A DNA stretch of 64,000 nt from Pararge aegeria (lineage: Eukaryota; Arthropoda; Insecta; Lepidoptera; Nymphalidae): the NCBI RefSeq assembly GCF_905163445.1, contig NC_053202.1:4588001-4652000 (forward strand), written 5' to 3'. The notes beneath the pieces are model-generated. The model had not been told where the DNA came from and ran no database searches. It was given only the letters and a program-made list of their open reading frames with translations. How positions within the stretch are numbered: position 1 is the stretch's first letter; every line of letters starts with the position of its first letter. Shown here one piece after another: positions 27,310 through 41,700 of this stretch. Both the position numbers and the translations under genes were made by a program.

Positions 27310-27447
27310 TACTTTTTGGAAGGGTTTTCCAGAAAGTTTTCTAATGCGTATGGAGTCCACCAATGTACAAGATTATGGCCTAAACTCTTCTTATTCTGAG
27401 AGCTGTGCCCTTTAGTGAGTAATGGGTTGATGATGATGAGGATGATC
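27310..27447 (+). mobile_element. SINE2 fragment abutting the transporter stop codon
   Basis: GAGTCCACCAATGTACAAG, TGGCCTAAACTCTTCTT and GTAATGGGTTGATGATGATG. It ends within a few bases of the transporter stop codon, so the transporter 3' UTR starts in antisense SINE2. Confidence 0.75.
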
Positions 27448-27448
27448 C

Positions 27449-27608
27449 TTACCTATTATTCAACATATCCTGTATTTCGTCGAAGGTCTTTCCCTTGGTC
27501 TCCGGCAGCCACGGGCTGATAGAAAATATGAATCCCAAACCACAGCAGATGGCAAGCACCCAAAACGCTGTGTAGATGCCGTATGACGCCGCAACGTCGC
27601 GGAAAAAC
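27449..27608 (-). CDS. Transporter exon 10 (helix 12, C-terminus)
   Basis: Encodes FFRDVAASYGIYTAFWVLAI and PWLPETKGKTFDEIQDMLNN then R and TAA. PETKGKT is the C-terminal family motif. The acceptor is CCCATAG. Confidence 0.95.
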
Positions 27609-30600
27609 CTATGGGAAACAGAGTTTTTAAATACCTTGAAATTGGTCTAGGCTCATAATAGATATATTGAAAAACACGTAAACCATTGGATGACCACTGC
27701 TGGGCATAGGTCTTCTGTAGGGAACTCCCCACAGAAGTCTCTTATACAAATACCACGGTGTGTGCGGCTTGATGTTATACGTCACCCTCGTCGGGGGTTT
27801 ACCAACGCTGCGCTTACCGGTGCGAGATCGCCATTCCAGCACCTTGGGACCCCAACGTCCGACGGTTGTCCGAGCTATGTGCCCAGCCTATTATCACTCC
27901 AGATTCGCAACTCGATATATTTTGAAATGATATTATATGTTTATTAAGATCGAACAACAACGGTCAATCAACCCAGTCAAAGCTCGCACAAACAAATTAC
28001 TCAGTAACCGGCTTTTAGATTTTATTCCTTCATATCATTCACAAATGAGAGAAAGAAGAAAGAAAGTGGGGAAAGAAAAAACAAAATTGGAGAAAGTGCA
28101 ATTTTTTAAGAAACATATTTTCAAAAGGTCCTGTACAAATATTAACTGGTTCTTGAGTCCTAGAAAACGTGACTCGAAGGTAAATGTGTGAGTAAATACC
28201 TCGTCCAAACGAATCCAGCCATCCAGCACATGAAGGAGGCTATCCCACTCGCCAAGCATTTCGTCCTCACAGGGAACATTTCTGCTACCAGGATCCAGGG
28301 TACCGGGCCCACGCCTGTGTTAGAAATATTTAAAAATAAAAAATGTAACAAAAACCCATCCCATTTTGTTCTGCATTTGATTAGTGCCGTGTGGTGGCGG
28401 AAGATCAGAATACAGTTGTCACCACTCACTGCCCTTTTATTTCCCGCGGGCGTCGTACAATCAACCGAAAAAAGTCGTCGGAAAAGGCCTTTACTCCGGG
28501 TATAGATGATGTTCAAAGAATTGCAGTTTAATAAAACCGCTCAAAATTTAAATTTCAAGTGCGCCTATTTTTATGCACTCTATTGACAACCGCTGGTTCG
28601 GAAGGCAGATTTTATCGAGAAGAAGCAGACACAAAACTCAGCAGTTGCTCTTTTCCAGCATTAGGTATCATTTTCCATTTAAGCGTTTAATTCGTTTTGG
28701 TACATAAACCCCAAAAACGTTTTTGGGTGGTCGTGTAAACAAATCAGAACATGAGGGACATGAGAACATTTTAATTAAAGCATTTAAATGTCACTTGCTT
28801 TAACGGTGAAGGAAAACATCGCAAGGAAACCTGCAATTCAACAAAAGTATCTGATACATTCCCAGTGAAAATGGAGGCCACGTATACGCATTACGTACGT
28901 ATACGTATTACAGAAGGAACACCCCCAGGAAATAATAATATAGGGATAAATGAAAAAGGTAAGACTTACCGAGCGTAAAGAGTACCATATATATGATGAG
29001 GCAAAGGAGCGGTATGAAAGCGAAAGGCTCCACGTTGTACTTGAAATGGGAGTCCAAAAGGGCGTAAATCCCTATTATTCCCTAGAATTATGTAAATGTT
29101 ATTTTCCAACGAAATACATCAAAAAGTTAAATTTTTTTTACTTAGCACCGTCATGCTTATTACTGCCGCTAAGTAGCATTGTTGCTATGTTTTGTCCGGT
29201 TGAAAGGCCCTGGTTGCCGGTTTAATTAAAGGCACATTTAGAAAGAAAAGAAAGAAAGAAATATCGTCTTTATTGTCACACATTTGTGTAAAATGTTAAA
29301 TTTGTTTCATAAATTTGTTAAAGAATAAAAAAAAAATGTGTGACAAAGGAGCTGGCTCAGTATAGCTGCATATTTTTAACGTAACATCTAAGCTTCGAAG
29401 ACGCTGGACATAGGGCGGAACGTTCGTGACTTATTCCTTGCATGCCCTGCAAAGTGTTGCTTTATTTTTTAGCGATGGTTTTCCACTTATCATCAGGTGG
29501 ACCATATGCTTGGTCCGTAGATTGAATATTCGTTGATTATTACTATGTAAAAAATCAAATTTTTAACAGCCAATTTGACTAGAAAGAAGACTGTCGAATC
29601 TTTCAAACAATAATAATTATTCAATCAAGATCTTTATTTTTTGTTTGGAACTTAACTATCATTATTATATATCCAGAATTATGTTATATATGCGACTAGT
29701 ACTATATCTTAATGTTTTAGTAATATCTAAATAAAGTCCTTTTTGAATAAATATTAGTTTAAAAAAACTAAAAATCACGCTTAGCTCAGCGAACTATAAA
29801 ATAGAAAATAAATATTAATAAATTCAAATTAAGAATAGTGTTAAAGATTTCAATAAATATAAATTAATAGTATTGTGAATAAAAAAATAAAAAAATATTG
29901 TAAAAAAAGCGTGGGGCTTTTTACATTTAGATCTAGATGGCGCTGTAGTAATTGTAATTAATAGTTCGAAAAAACTAAAAAACCTTATTGAAAATTGGAA
30001 TAATCTTCTCAGATTAGTGTATTGTCATCGGTCCTCGATATTACTACAAAGTTTGAAAGAAATCTGACCGTTTAAAGTGGATCAAAATAGCGTCCAAAGA
30101 ATTCGGTTACAAACATACAGGTGAAGCTAATAAAAGCGTGTTAAAAAAAGTACTCATCATTCTTACCAGAAATATAGTGAGTCCCAGTGATGTTGTCCAC
30201 ATAAGCAGTTTTCTTCCAAGTCTATCAACTACCAACGGAGTAATACAACTTGTGACTACCTGAAAAAATATGTTTATGATATGTTTAATTATAATTAATA
30301 CAAAGAAATAATGGGAAGCTAAGTATTTTTCCATTTTTATAAACGCTTAAAACTATAGGATCTACGAGCATTCCTTGGCGAACCCCTAAAATAAATGAAT
30401 GAATGTAAATAATTAGAATTTGAAATTCTCAAGATTATCGGTTTTTATGATAATAATATACCTGAACAACACCCATAATGATGGTACCATCGGCCGCAGA
30501 TATTCTCGTGCCGATCTTCACGAGCAACTCTTCCATGTAGAACAGAAGGACGTCAATACCTGACAACTGTAATAACATTGCCAGAAACACGCAAATGCCT

Positions 30601-33600
30601 GAAAATAAAAGGTTTGATTAATTTGTGGTTTTCTTTTGATATGTTAGTGCTGTGCAAAGTATAAGCGATACTTTAAGTCACAAGACCGAATTTGTAATGC
30701 CTTGTATAAAAAATAATCGCAGAAAGGAAAAGAAGGTGTATATCATCGCGATTAAAGTTTGTAAAAGAAGCCTTTCCTTTGCAAATAAGCATGTAACTCA
30801 GGAAAGACATAAAAATCTAAATTGTAGAACATTACATTTTGTTTAAATAACCTACCGTAATACAACATCTAGTTAATTGTCGCTCGCGTGGAAATTTTGA
30901 TGTGTATCCTACATAATTCTCTGACCAGTGGTCACTGATAAATCATGAGCTAGAAGAAGAAGAAGAAGAAGAAGAAACACTTTATTGCACGTATAACATT
31001 CAGGAAAAGAAACAGTATACAGTACACAATGTAGACATGCAAAGGCGGCCTTATTGCTGCAAGCAATCTCTTGCAGGCAACCTTTGTAGATAGGACTTAC
31101 AGCAAGAGAACTGGATAGTGCCAAGAGTGTTGATACACAAAAATACCAAAATATAAAGATACAAATAAGTACATATAACTAGGTGATATTTGAGACTATT
31201 ATCTAACAGCGGCGTTCATCTATGGCGATGGATGTTTGTTCCTTAATCATTGATTAAGGAACAAACATCCATCCATCCAAAAGTTGGCACCTATAATTAT
31301 GGTAAAGATGCTTACCTAAAGCCTTAAGGTTGCCTCTCGTAGCCCACAAATCGCTGATTCTGGTTGGTTCTTTGAACTCCCTAGCTACCATAGACTGCAA
31401 TCCTTCTAACTCCGGAGCCACTGCTTCTTTAGGAAGACCTCTTAGTTTCTGCAGCACTGAGGATGCTTCATCGATTCTGCCTGTTGTAAAATTAAATTTT
31501 GGAATCTTTCAAGTTTGATAGGTATATTGGTTTGTTGGGTTTTTTTATTTATCTCAATAGTTTTATCTAAAAAAAAGAATCTTCTTATTCATTGATCTGA
31601 ATCAGCTTTTTTAATGTTTATTATTCTTCGATAGCACCGTATTCAGTTCAAGACAAGTACGAAGACAAACTCGAAGGGTCAACAAGCGGAGATCTCATGG
31701 AGACAAATGGAGACAAATCAACAAGCTAGCATGGCATACCATGAGGCTCCATAACCAGATGCTCCATGTAATATTCTATTATGCTATTTCTAATAGCATT
31801 ATAATGGAAGTCACATAGTAACGTAGAGTCAAAACCCAGTTGAATACTTATATGTACCTAAATATGCAAATCCGACGACAGCAAATTTTTATTATTGAGA
31901 TTACAAAGACATAAGAACGAAACAAGTTTAAAAAAGGCTTGTAAAAACTGCATACGAGTCTGGTACCGATTCGTACAATATTATTTAAAATGTTGTTTTT
32001 TGTTTATGGTAAAAACTGATAAATTTTTCAAAAATGGTGAGTATATAAGCTACTTTCATTCTGCATCATGAACTATCATACAGTATAGACTCTACACGAA
32101 AGACATGCGTTTTTTTTATTAAAGAGGCAAGAAAATGAAGATGCATGTAATGTGGACACTCTAATATATTTCAAAAAAATAACAAAGTCGGGGATAAATA
32201 ACCTCAAAAGAAACAACTAAAGTAAAAAAAAATAAAAAATTATAACGTATAAGGAAACTGCAAACAATCATAAAAAGTTTTTCTTAAAAGTTAAATATAC
32301 AAAACAATCTTGATAATTGCCGTTACTATTTTTATTAAGGTAGATAATGCGTTCTTTTACTATTTTTTTTGCAAAATATAAATATCTTAATCCAATTCTA
32401 ACTCTTTCTTGATTGAATAATAGCTTGGACCTTTTTATTGAATGTTTCTTGTATGAACCTTGAATTACCATCAACCAATTATTTACCAATACAAAAACTA
32501 CAGTGAGATTGTATTTTTAACGACAAAAAAGTTTGCATACTTAATGAGGATACCAAAATAGAAACTTGATTAGCATCCTAATTAGAACATCAGAAAAACA
32601 AAATTATTCAGTGTTGTATTGAGTTACTTATACTTTAAATATGGTTATGCCTGATTTAGCCTTTTTGAGGTTCGCCAAAAGCTTGTGTATAGGTCAGGTA
32701 AGTTTGACTGGGTACTAATATTTCTGTATCTAAATATAGTTACATTCATTTCAACACCGTTTATTCAGAAAGTTGAAAATACTTCTTCCAAGTATCTACT
32801 TAACTTATGATTTTGACGTAAGTTGGATGGTTCATACGTAAACTCTGCCTTTGGAATCTGAGTTAGAGACCCTACACACAGAACCTCTACCTGAGTTTCC
32901 GAAGTACTTAAAGTAACTTTTACTACTTGATGGATGTATGGATTTTGAATATTATTTGAAAACACGCCATAAAATAAGCAAATATTTCAGAACCTAAAAT
33001 AGAAGTAGAAAATAAATAATTTAAATCATTAGTGTTATTTAACATACCTTTAAAAACCAAGAAGAAGGGCGTCTCAGGTATATACCACGTGAAAGGTATG
33101 TAGAACAGCGATAGTATACCACCGCTGGCGGTGAGGCCCCAGTACGTGGAGAAGGGTCCGATAGCGTAAGCCAGGAGAAATCCCACGTTGATGAACAGAA
33201 GAAACAGCGCGCTTAAGGAGCCGCGGATTTTGTCCTAAAAAATAAAACTGATCAGTAGCACCCGGTAGAATTTGAAACATCGAAACTTTTGTATTATCAA
33301 GCGTGGTTTATTAAAGGAAATAAATATGGCGTAATCGTAAAATTGTGCAATACAATAATGCCTTTAGGGTGGGGCTGCCTTGTTTTTGTAGCGCATCAGG
33401 GATGTTCGCAAAGGCGCGAGTGGATAGCTTCTATGTGAAAAAGACCAGAACAGAGAAAATTCAGAAATTATTGATTCCCGAATTGCCCCTGCTGGGATCG
33501 AACGCGGGACCTCGGGCTTTCACAACGCTCACAGTTGCGCCAGGGAGATCGACAAAAAATCTTTTATCATCCAACAAGAATCGTTTCCTGGAAGAGATCG

Positions 33601-36600
33601 CTACTAAGCGATAAGGCCGCCCTTTGTATCCTACTTTTTAAGTTTATTTTTGTTGTGTCCATTGTATTTTTTTTTTATTTGTGGTGTACAAATAAAGTGC
33701 ATAAATAAAAAATAAATAAATAAGAACTGAAATTTAAGAATAGGCGATTCCCTTTCTTTGTAACTTACCTCAGCGATCTCTCCGATGTACAGGGGCACTG
33801 TTGCAAACTGCATTCCCGTAGCACACCCCCACATGATCCTGGCAGCGTAGAGAGTCGGCAGGTCCTTCGCCACTCCGGCCAGCAACCAGCCCAGCAGTAG
33901 TGGAATGTTCGACATTATGATGATCCATCTTCGGCCGATGCGGTTTGATAGTGGTACAGTGATCAGCGGTCCTGCAACACATTTGAATTCAGCGGCCGAT
34001 TGGCGCAGTGGACGGCGACCCTACTTTCTGAGTATAAGGCCGTGGGTTCGATTCCCACAACTGGAAAATATTTGTGTGATGAACATGAATGTTTTTCAGT
34101 ATCTTGGTGTTTTTTATAATTTTTATTAGTGTTTTTACCTACACATATCATACATACAAAAAATCACTAATGAAAATTATAAAAAAGTAATGTGTCATCT
34201 CTTGTTTCAAACGTGGTTCATTGTAATATGGACCTTTGAAAAAGTTGAAACTGCAATGTTTTCTACTAGATGATGCTACAGTCGCTATAAGACTGATGTG
34301 AAAGGCATACTAATTTCGGCATCGACGGTAGAAAACCGTAGCTTAATTGGAGAAAGCACTCAGGCCGCGATTGCCAGAGAGTCGCAGGTTCAAATCCTGT
34401 CGGTTCCAAAAACTTTTATACGCATTTTTAATTTATAAAAGTCTTGGTGTTTATCTGAATATTATAAGTATTTGTGTGTATATCTATCTATCTATATATA
34501 TAAAAGAGAAAGTGTGTGGGTATGTTCCGTATAGGCTGGACCGATTTCAATGAATCTTTCAGAATGAATCTCCGGATTGACCTGGCGAGTAATCCTGTAA
34601 AGTTTGGTGACGATCGGAGCACTCCTATTTTTGAACTGTCAAACTGTCAAATACAGCTTTTATTTACTATGATGATATTCTATTGTTGGGTGTACATGGG
34701 TGTAGATCTTCACCCGCTCCAGGAGAGAATAGAAGAGAATGAATACGGAGAGAAATAAATGATTTAATATATTATGAGACTTAAATTAAAAGTTTAATGA
34801 TGTAAGTTTATTGTTTAAATAAAATAAAGCAAAATCTAGCCCGGCGAAGCGGGCTGAATACGCTAGTTATTCATAAAAATATTAATTAGACTTCTTAGTA
34901 CCCATAACACAAGCTACGCTTACTTTGGAGCTAGATGGCGATATTTATTTCCTCCATGTGTAGGTAGGTTAAAACATTAAACGTCATCATCATCATATCA
35001 ACCCATTGCCGGCCCACTACAGGGCACGGGTCTCCTCCCACAATGAGAAGAGGTTAAGGCCGTAGTCAACCCCACTGCCTCAGTGGCGATTGGTGGACTC
35101 CACACGCCTTTGTGAACATTACGGAGAACTCTCAGGCATGCAGGTTTCCTCACGATGTTATCCTTCACAGTTGAAGCAAGTGACATTTTAATTGCATAAA
35201 ATCATGTATGACAAAAGTTGGTGCCCTTTAAAAGTTCTAAAAAATGTTAGCGGCAGCATCCCTATCCCTATCCCTATCCCTACTAATATTATAAATGTGA
35301 ATATAAGTTTGTTTGTTACGCTTTCACGCAAAAACTACTTAACCGATCCTCATGAAATTTTGTACACATATGCTTGAAAGTGTAAGAAGTAATATAGAAT
35401 ACTTTTTATCGCGACATTAAGCTCGGTTTCTTTGGAAGAGGGGATGAGTGTTTGACGATTTTAAACCATAACTCCGACAAATTATAACCGATTTAAATAA
35501 TTATTATTGTACTATAGATATAGTATGTGTTTAATTTTGTCCAAACTGTGGTTGGAGATAGAGGACAGAACTCCTCAGCGGACAGCAGCAAACCCCGCAT
35601 TCAAGGCTAAGCGATACTGAATATTTTAACTTTTTTTAGATCTACAACTAAATTTAGTGCCACATCAAAAGACAAAATCAAACGCAGACGAAGTCGCGGG
35701 CAACAGCTAGTATGCCCCCTGCTATCATTTCCCCGCCCCCCCTTCACTATGCTATACTCCTATCGGTCATAGCGTGATGATATATTATAACAACCTTCCT
35801 CGTTAAATGGACTATCCAACAGTGAAATAATATTTCAAATCGGACCAGAAGTTCCTGAGATCATCGCGTTCAAGTAAACAAACAAACATTCTTCAGCTTC
35901 ATATATTAGTATAAGATTTTGTAATGCATTTAAGAAACGCGTACTTACCTAGTAATCCTCCAAGGACTAGTAGAGATCCTATCCAGCTTTCTTCTTGTAA
36001 AGTTGGCGCCTTCGGGAGGGGGGAGTTGTCAGACCTTAGCTGCGGGAACACCGGCGAGGTCCAGCCCATAGACATGCCAGTGCACAGACTGCCGTAGCTT
36101 GCTGAATTAAAAAACACAGTTTTTTGGTGTGAAACTTTTTGGTGAACTCTATGAAACGAAAGCGTCACGATATTTAGTTACCATGGAAACTGATATATCT
36201 ATATAATATGTAGATAATGAATCAAACGAGTTTACGCAGATCAGAATACAGCTGACATGGCGAAGTAAATTGTGGCCTCATCTTAATCCTCAGGAGATAT
36301 TGAATTTTTAACAATTATTCATTATAAAGCCAACATCTCCTGAGGATACTCCGGTTTCGGAGCGAAACGTGCGTAGAGGGTACATTGCCGAGGATCTGTT
36401 TGATGTGGTGTATACGGATTGAAGAAATTATAAATTTAATCATACAGATTCTCCAGCTGTTCGGGGAGTAGGTATAGCAAATTAAGCTTAATTTTCATAA
36501 TATATTATGGATTTCCGCAAAGTAACGCCTGCTTCTATCCAATATCCAAAAAGCCATTAACCCAAAGAAGAAGAATACAACTGTCTCTCTTCCGGCGGGT

Positions 36601-38697
36601 GCCGTACGGCAGAACGCGAACAAGGAAATATCATAACGGAGAATGGACGTAGCGTCACCTGTGCTACGAGCTGTATATGAATTTTAGGGTAGGCAGTGCT
36701 TTTGCGCGTGTGTGAAGTGCACGCCACTGAGCTTGGTAATATGGCAAACCCTCCAGAGGCCAGAGCAGAGGCCTTTAGTCCAGCAGTGGAATGTTTCAGG
36801 ATGATGATAAAAGAAACAAACACATAAATGTCATATTATGTGGTATATTTGCATCGTTCGAGTCCATGTTAGATTGAAGTGTATCGATAATGCAGTCGTA
36901 TTTATATGAAAATACCCACCAACTCAATGTCATGAACATTGTTTTTTGTTTGTTGGTTGTTAATCAAATATAATTTTATTTGTTTCTTGAAAACTATCTA
37001 TGAACTAATTAATAATTATTAGGGTATTTGTAAAATTCTAATCAATTTTATAAAATATCTGGCAAATTTGAATTTATAGTTATCAAAAGCTTGGTTAGTT
37101 ACCCAGTCTATAAAGTTACTGTAACAGTCATTTTCTACCTACATTTACTTATATTTTGATGGCGGGAAAGTTAACTACTATTTGTTTGTAAAAAAGCGTG
37201 ATTTAATTACAATACTGTTTCACATAAGATAATAGATGGCGCTATTACGATTTGTGTAAGGAGTTTGAGTTTTTTTTTAAATAAAAATATAAACGTTTTT
37301 TGTATTGGTCCATTTACAGATGGCAATCAATCAATTTCAATCCCGTGACCTTTTAAGTTTTAATACATTGAGATAGAACATTGTCTTGTTTCAAAATACG
37401 TTAACAGTCAGTATATGAATGTATGTACTTAAGTAGTATGTGCTTGGTATGTATATATAATTGATTAATAATTGAGATAATAAATTATTAATATTCACGC
37501 GGATACAGTTTCGTGCTTGTAGCCAACTGCAACTTGATATCCTTGGACGAAGCTTGTAGGTACCTACTGTTGAGACCCTTTGTTTTATAAGCTCTGTATG
37601 GTACTATAGTTATGATAATAATGTATGTAAAGCAAAATGGCGCGTGGATTTATCTGTTGTACCATTCACAATTTTTTTTATATAAGTAATGTTAGCAAAA
37701 TTGCCTTTGCATACATACATTATTTAAAAAAAAAAAGGGATTTTAGTTGACTGGCCAAAATTATGCATAATCTGTGGTCGATATAAGTTGAAATGGGAAT
37801 TAAAAATGACAGGAACCCAGATCAAAGAGGAAGGTTATGTAGAAAAATTATAAAATGTCCAGTCTGTTTTAATATCAGTGTATAGTCGGATGTTAAATAT
37901 CTATGTAAGTTTATTAAAATTAACAAATTAAAACTATGATTTTTGTATTTTTGTCTTTATTGCATTTTCAAATGAATGTAAAATTCATGCGTACATAGTT
38001 TATTTGACTAACAAGTACTGTTGCAGGGCGAAGTTATGAAAAAAACTTTTTGTTATTTACTGCTCACTCTGGCAACTGGCAACTGATCAATTGACACTGG
38101 CAAATGGCATTGTGCTGTTTTGGCACTAGGAAAAGCCATAAATTAAAAGAAGAAGAAAATTATAAAATGGCGGGAATGAAATGAGCAGAGGAGGAACTAC
38201 TGACACCTCTGTCACAGGTATATCTCTTATATACATATTTCTTGTGTGCGTGTGTATGTCACTGAACTCCTCCTAAACGGTTGGACCGATTTGAATGAAT
38301 TTTTTGGTATGCGTTTGGGTGGCACCCTGGATGGTTTAGATTCACAAATCAGCCCGACAGATGGCGCTGGGGTCCGCTAGTTATGTGTATAATATTACCA
38401 TTCCTCTGCATATACTCCAGAGGAGTTCATTGAAGTAGAAAAGTAAAAAGTTCAAATAATTTGTATGTAATGAGCTATGCTGTAATTTTTTTTTTTTTTT
38501 TTAAAAATGAAAAAATTTTTATTCAAAAAATACGTTTTACATTTAACATTTATCCGTTGTTGGGACATCCTTTTAAGTAATTATTTTACTTGTGCCAGGG
38601 TGTCCCGCCTTCCGTAAAATGTATATAATATGTATTATCTGTGTATATATTCTTATATATATAAAATCAAATCAATAACCGGGAGAGAGTGTGTGTG

Positions 38698-38781
<84 letters not shown>

Positions 38782-41700
38782 TGTTTGTGTTGCGATTGGG
38801 ATTTTACTTGTTTGCTTCGAGTAATGCCTCAGTGTCTTCATATGTTAGTTTTCCAAGCCACTCAGTTAGAGTCTTTTTAAGCTGGTAAGTATTAAGTGAG
38901 TGTATATTTAATAAACTGTTTACCTTCTTGTAGATATAAGTCGATTGTCTAGTATATTGTTTTTTAGCAAATGTAGTTTTTACAATATTTGAACCTGTTC
39001 TAATGTTTATTCTTCTTTTCGTCTTTGTGTTTATGTCTATGGTTACTGTTTTATGCCTCCTTAATAATAGTTGTAATATATATAGCTTTCTCACACTCAA
39101 CAAGTTATCTATGGAGTATAGCTCAATTGTGGGGAATCGATATGGTTTGCAGTACATTACTTTTAACAAGGCGCGATGACTACGTTCTAATTCAAGGAAT
39201 TTAATTTTTGATGCTCCTCCCCATATTGGAACGCAGTAAGACAGTATGGATTTAGCAAGAGCTGTATAGACTTGTTTAACAACTTTATTTGTTGCAACAT
39301 GTCTTAAGATTTTAAAGATCCAAATTAATTTTCTAATTCTGCTAGATATTAATTCAAGATGGGAATGCCAGGATAATCTTTGGTCAATAATTATGCCTAA
39401 GTATTTGGTTGAGTTTATTTTATCAATGGTAGGACACGTACAAATTACGCTCTGGTCGTCACAGTAATGTATTTTTAGATTTGATGTAATTGGTTGACTT
39501 TTATTATTTATTGCGAAACATATATAGTTTGTTTTATTAGTGTTAAGTGTGAGAAAGTGAGCATTAAGCCAACTTGATATTTTTCTTAAGCCTGTTTCGG
39601 CAGCGCTATGAACTTCTATCCAAGTTTTCCCATAAAATACTATAGCAGTGTCATCTGCATAAGAGTAAATATGTCCAGAATTTATTTTAAAATCACATAA
39701 GTCATTTATGTATATTAAAAACAAGGTAGGTCCCAAGACACTACCTTGTGGAACACCAAAGGTCATTTCAAGATCAGAACTGATATAGTCGTCTATTTTT
39801 ACGCGCTGAGTTCGGTTACTTAGATAGTCCTTCATCAGGTTAAGCTGGTTTCCTCTAATTCCTATGTTATGTAGTTTTTTTACAAGGATGGGGATAGAAA
39901 CTGTATCGAACGCCTTTTTTAGATCCAAAAAGACAGTTAGACATTTATTTTTCTGGTCAAGATGGTCAGTAATTCGCGAAGTTAAATCTAAGATGATATC
40001 TTGCGTACTTTTCCCTTGTCTAAAGCCATATTGCGAGGTAGATAATATGTTAAATTTATTTAGGTAGTGAATTAGTCTGTTATTAATTAATTTTTCCATT
40101 ACTTTAGACATACCCGTTAATACTGAAATTGGCCTGTAGTTATTGATTTGAGTTTTTTCCCCATTTTTATACACAGGAGTAATAATTGATTGCTTCATAA
40201 GTGAAGGGAAAACACCTTTTGTAAAACAAAGATTTGCTAAATAAGTGAGTATGGGAACTATTAAGTCTTTTGAGCGTTTTAAAAACTTTGTAGGGATGTT
40301 ATCAATACCAGAAGCACTGTCTGATTTTAACTTCAAGAGAATTGAAGTTACCTCTTCGTGATCGGTATTTAAGATAACAAAGGATGACAATTGATTATTA
40401 CCGTTAGGTATCTCTATTGATTTGTGAAGGAGTGATAATTGATTGTTTGATTCAATTTCTTTAGCAAGGTTTGGTCCAACATTAGCAAAGAAGTTATTTA
40501 CCGAGTTAACTGCCTTTGCAGGACATGGGTCGATGTCTAGTAATTGGGAATTTGTTGTTTTACTGGGTTTTGAATTAGTTAAATTTCTTACATTGTTCCA
40601 TAGCACTTTTGGATTTTTATCAAGTAATAATTTCCTATCATGTAAACGTTTTACTTTCTTAATTAAATTGTTACAGTAATTGCGATATCTTTTAAATGTT
40701 ATTTTAAGTATGTTATCATCTGGATTACGTTTTAGTTGTTTTTGCAAATTATTTCTATGACGAATACAGCGTAAGATACCATGAGTTATCCATGGTTTTA
40801 ATGTTCTTTGTTTTTTAGGTAAATTCATAGTATGTGTATTTTCTTGTAAAGATTCAGTGATTTTAGTAGTTAGAGTTTCAAGTAAACTGTTCGGGTCGTC
40901 ACATTGCAGTAAAGAAGATAGGTTTTTATTTGCTAGTGTTATAAGAGCTTTGTCAAAATCAATATAAGTTTTCTTCTTAGTAGTCTCTCTAGCATATTTA
41001 ATTTTAGTTAAACTACAAAATACCATAAGATGGTCTGTGATGGTTGTGTTAAAGACAGCTACACTAGCATTGATCTTTTTTCTGTCCAGTTTTAACATAA
41101 AGTGGTCTAAGCAGCTATTATCTCTAGTTGGTAATATATGCCCTGGTAAAAGTCCAAACGTAGATAGCATATTTAGATAATTATGTCTATTTTTATGATC
41201 TGTGGAACTTTCATTAGGTTTCTGGATAAGATTAATATTAATATCTCCAGTTACTACAATACTTTTACAAGTTTTGATTATGTCAAGGTGCATTCTAAGT
41301 GATTCAGTAAATCTATCAGTATTAGTATTAGAAGGTGACCTATATATACCTAGTATGATATGATTAAAAATATCAATCTGAACACATGATGCTTGATCTA
41401 AGATAATTTCTTTTATTTTAGGATTAAGATTGCTTTTAACAAATATTACTACCCCATCGTTTTGGTTGAGACGATTAGCTGTAGCAAATGATATATAGTT
41501 ATTTAACTGAGGTAAGTTTTTACTGTCGTCAAGTCTGCATTCTGTTAGTATTAATATGTCGATTTCATGCCTTAGATTTGATATTGTTACTTGTAAGTCA
41601 TCAATGTTTTTATATATACTTCGTATATTTTGGGTGATAATAGTTAAATCTTTTTTATTTATATGTATATATTCATTTAAGTTTTCGATATCGCAATTTA

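Larger units (their letters stand above)
33985..34960 (+). mobile_element. SINE1 split by two later insertions
   Basis: SINE1 head and body at 33985-34112, resuming 34442-34482 and 34867-34960 (CCATAACACAAGCTACGC). The first insert (34113-34441) is the composite tRNA-like element; the second (34483-34866) is a Helitron. Removing both leaves an ordinary SINE1. Confidence 0.82.

Noticed and set aside
33985..34060. SINE1 heads as tRNA genes (also at 2087, 15464, 22793, 56700)
   Set aside because: Many near-identical copies with a common non-tRNA body and tail; no proper acceptor stem.
35263..35280. Telomere-like CCCTAT repeats
   Set aside because: Only about four units, not the insect TTAGG repeat; they adjoin the start of a Helitron-like element.
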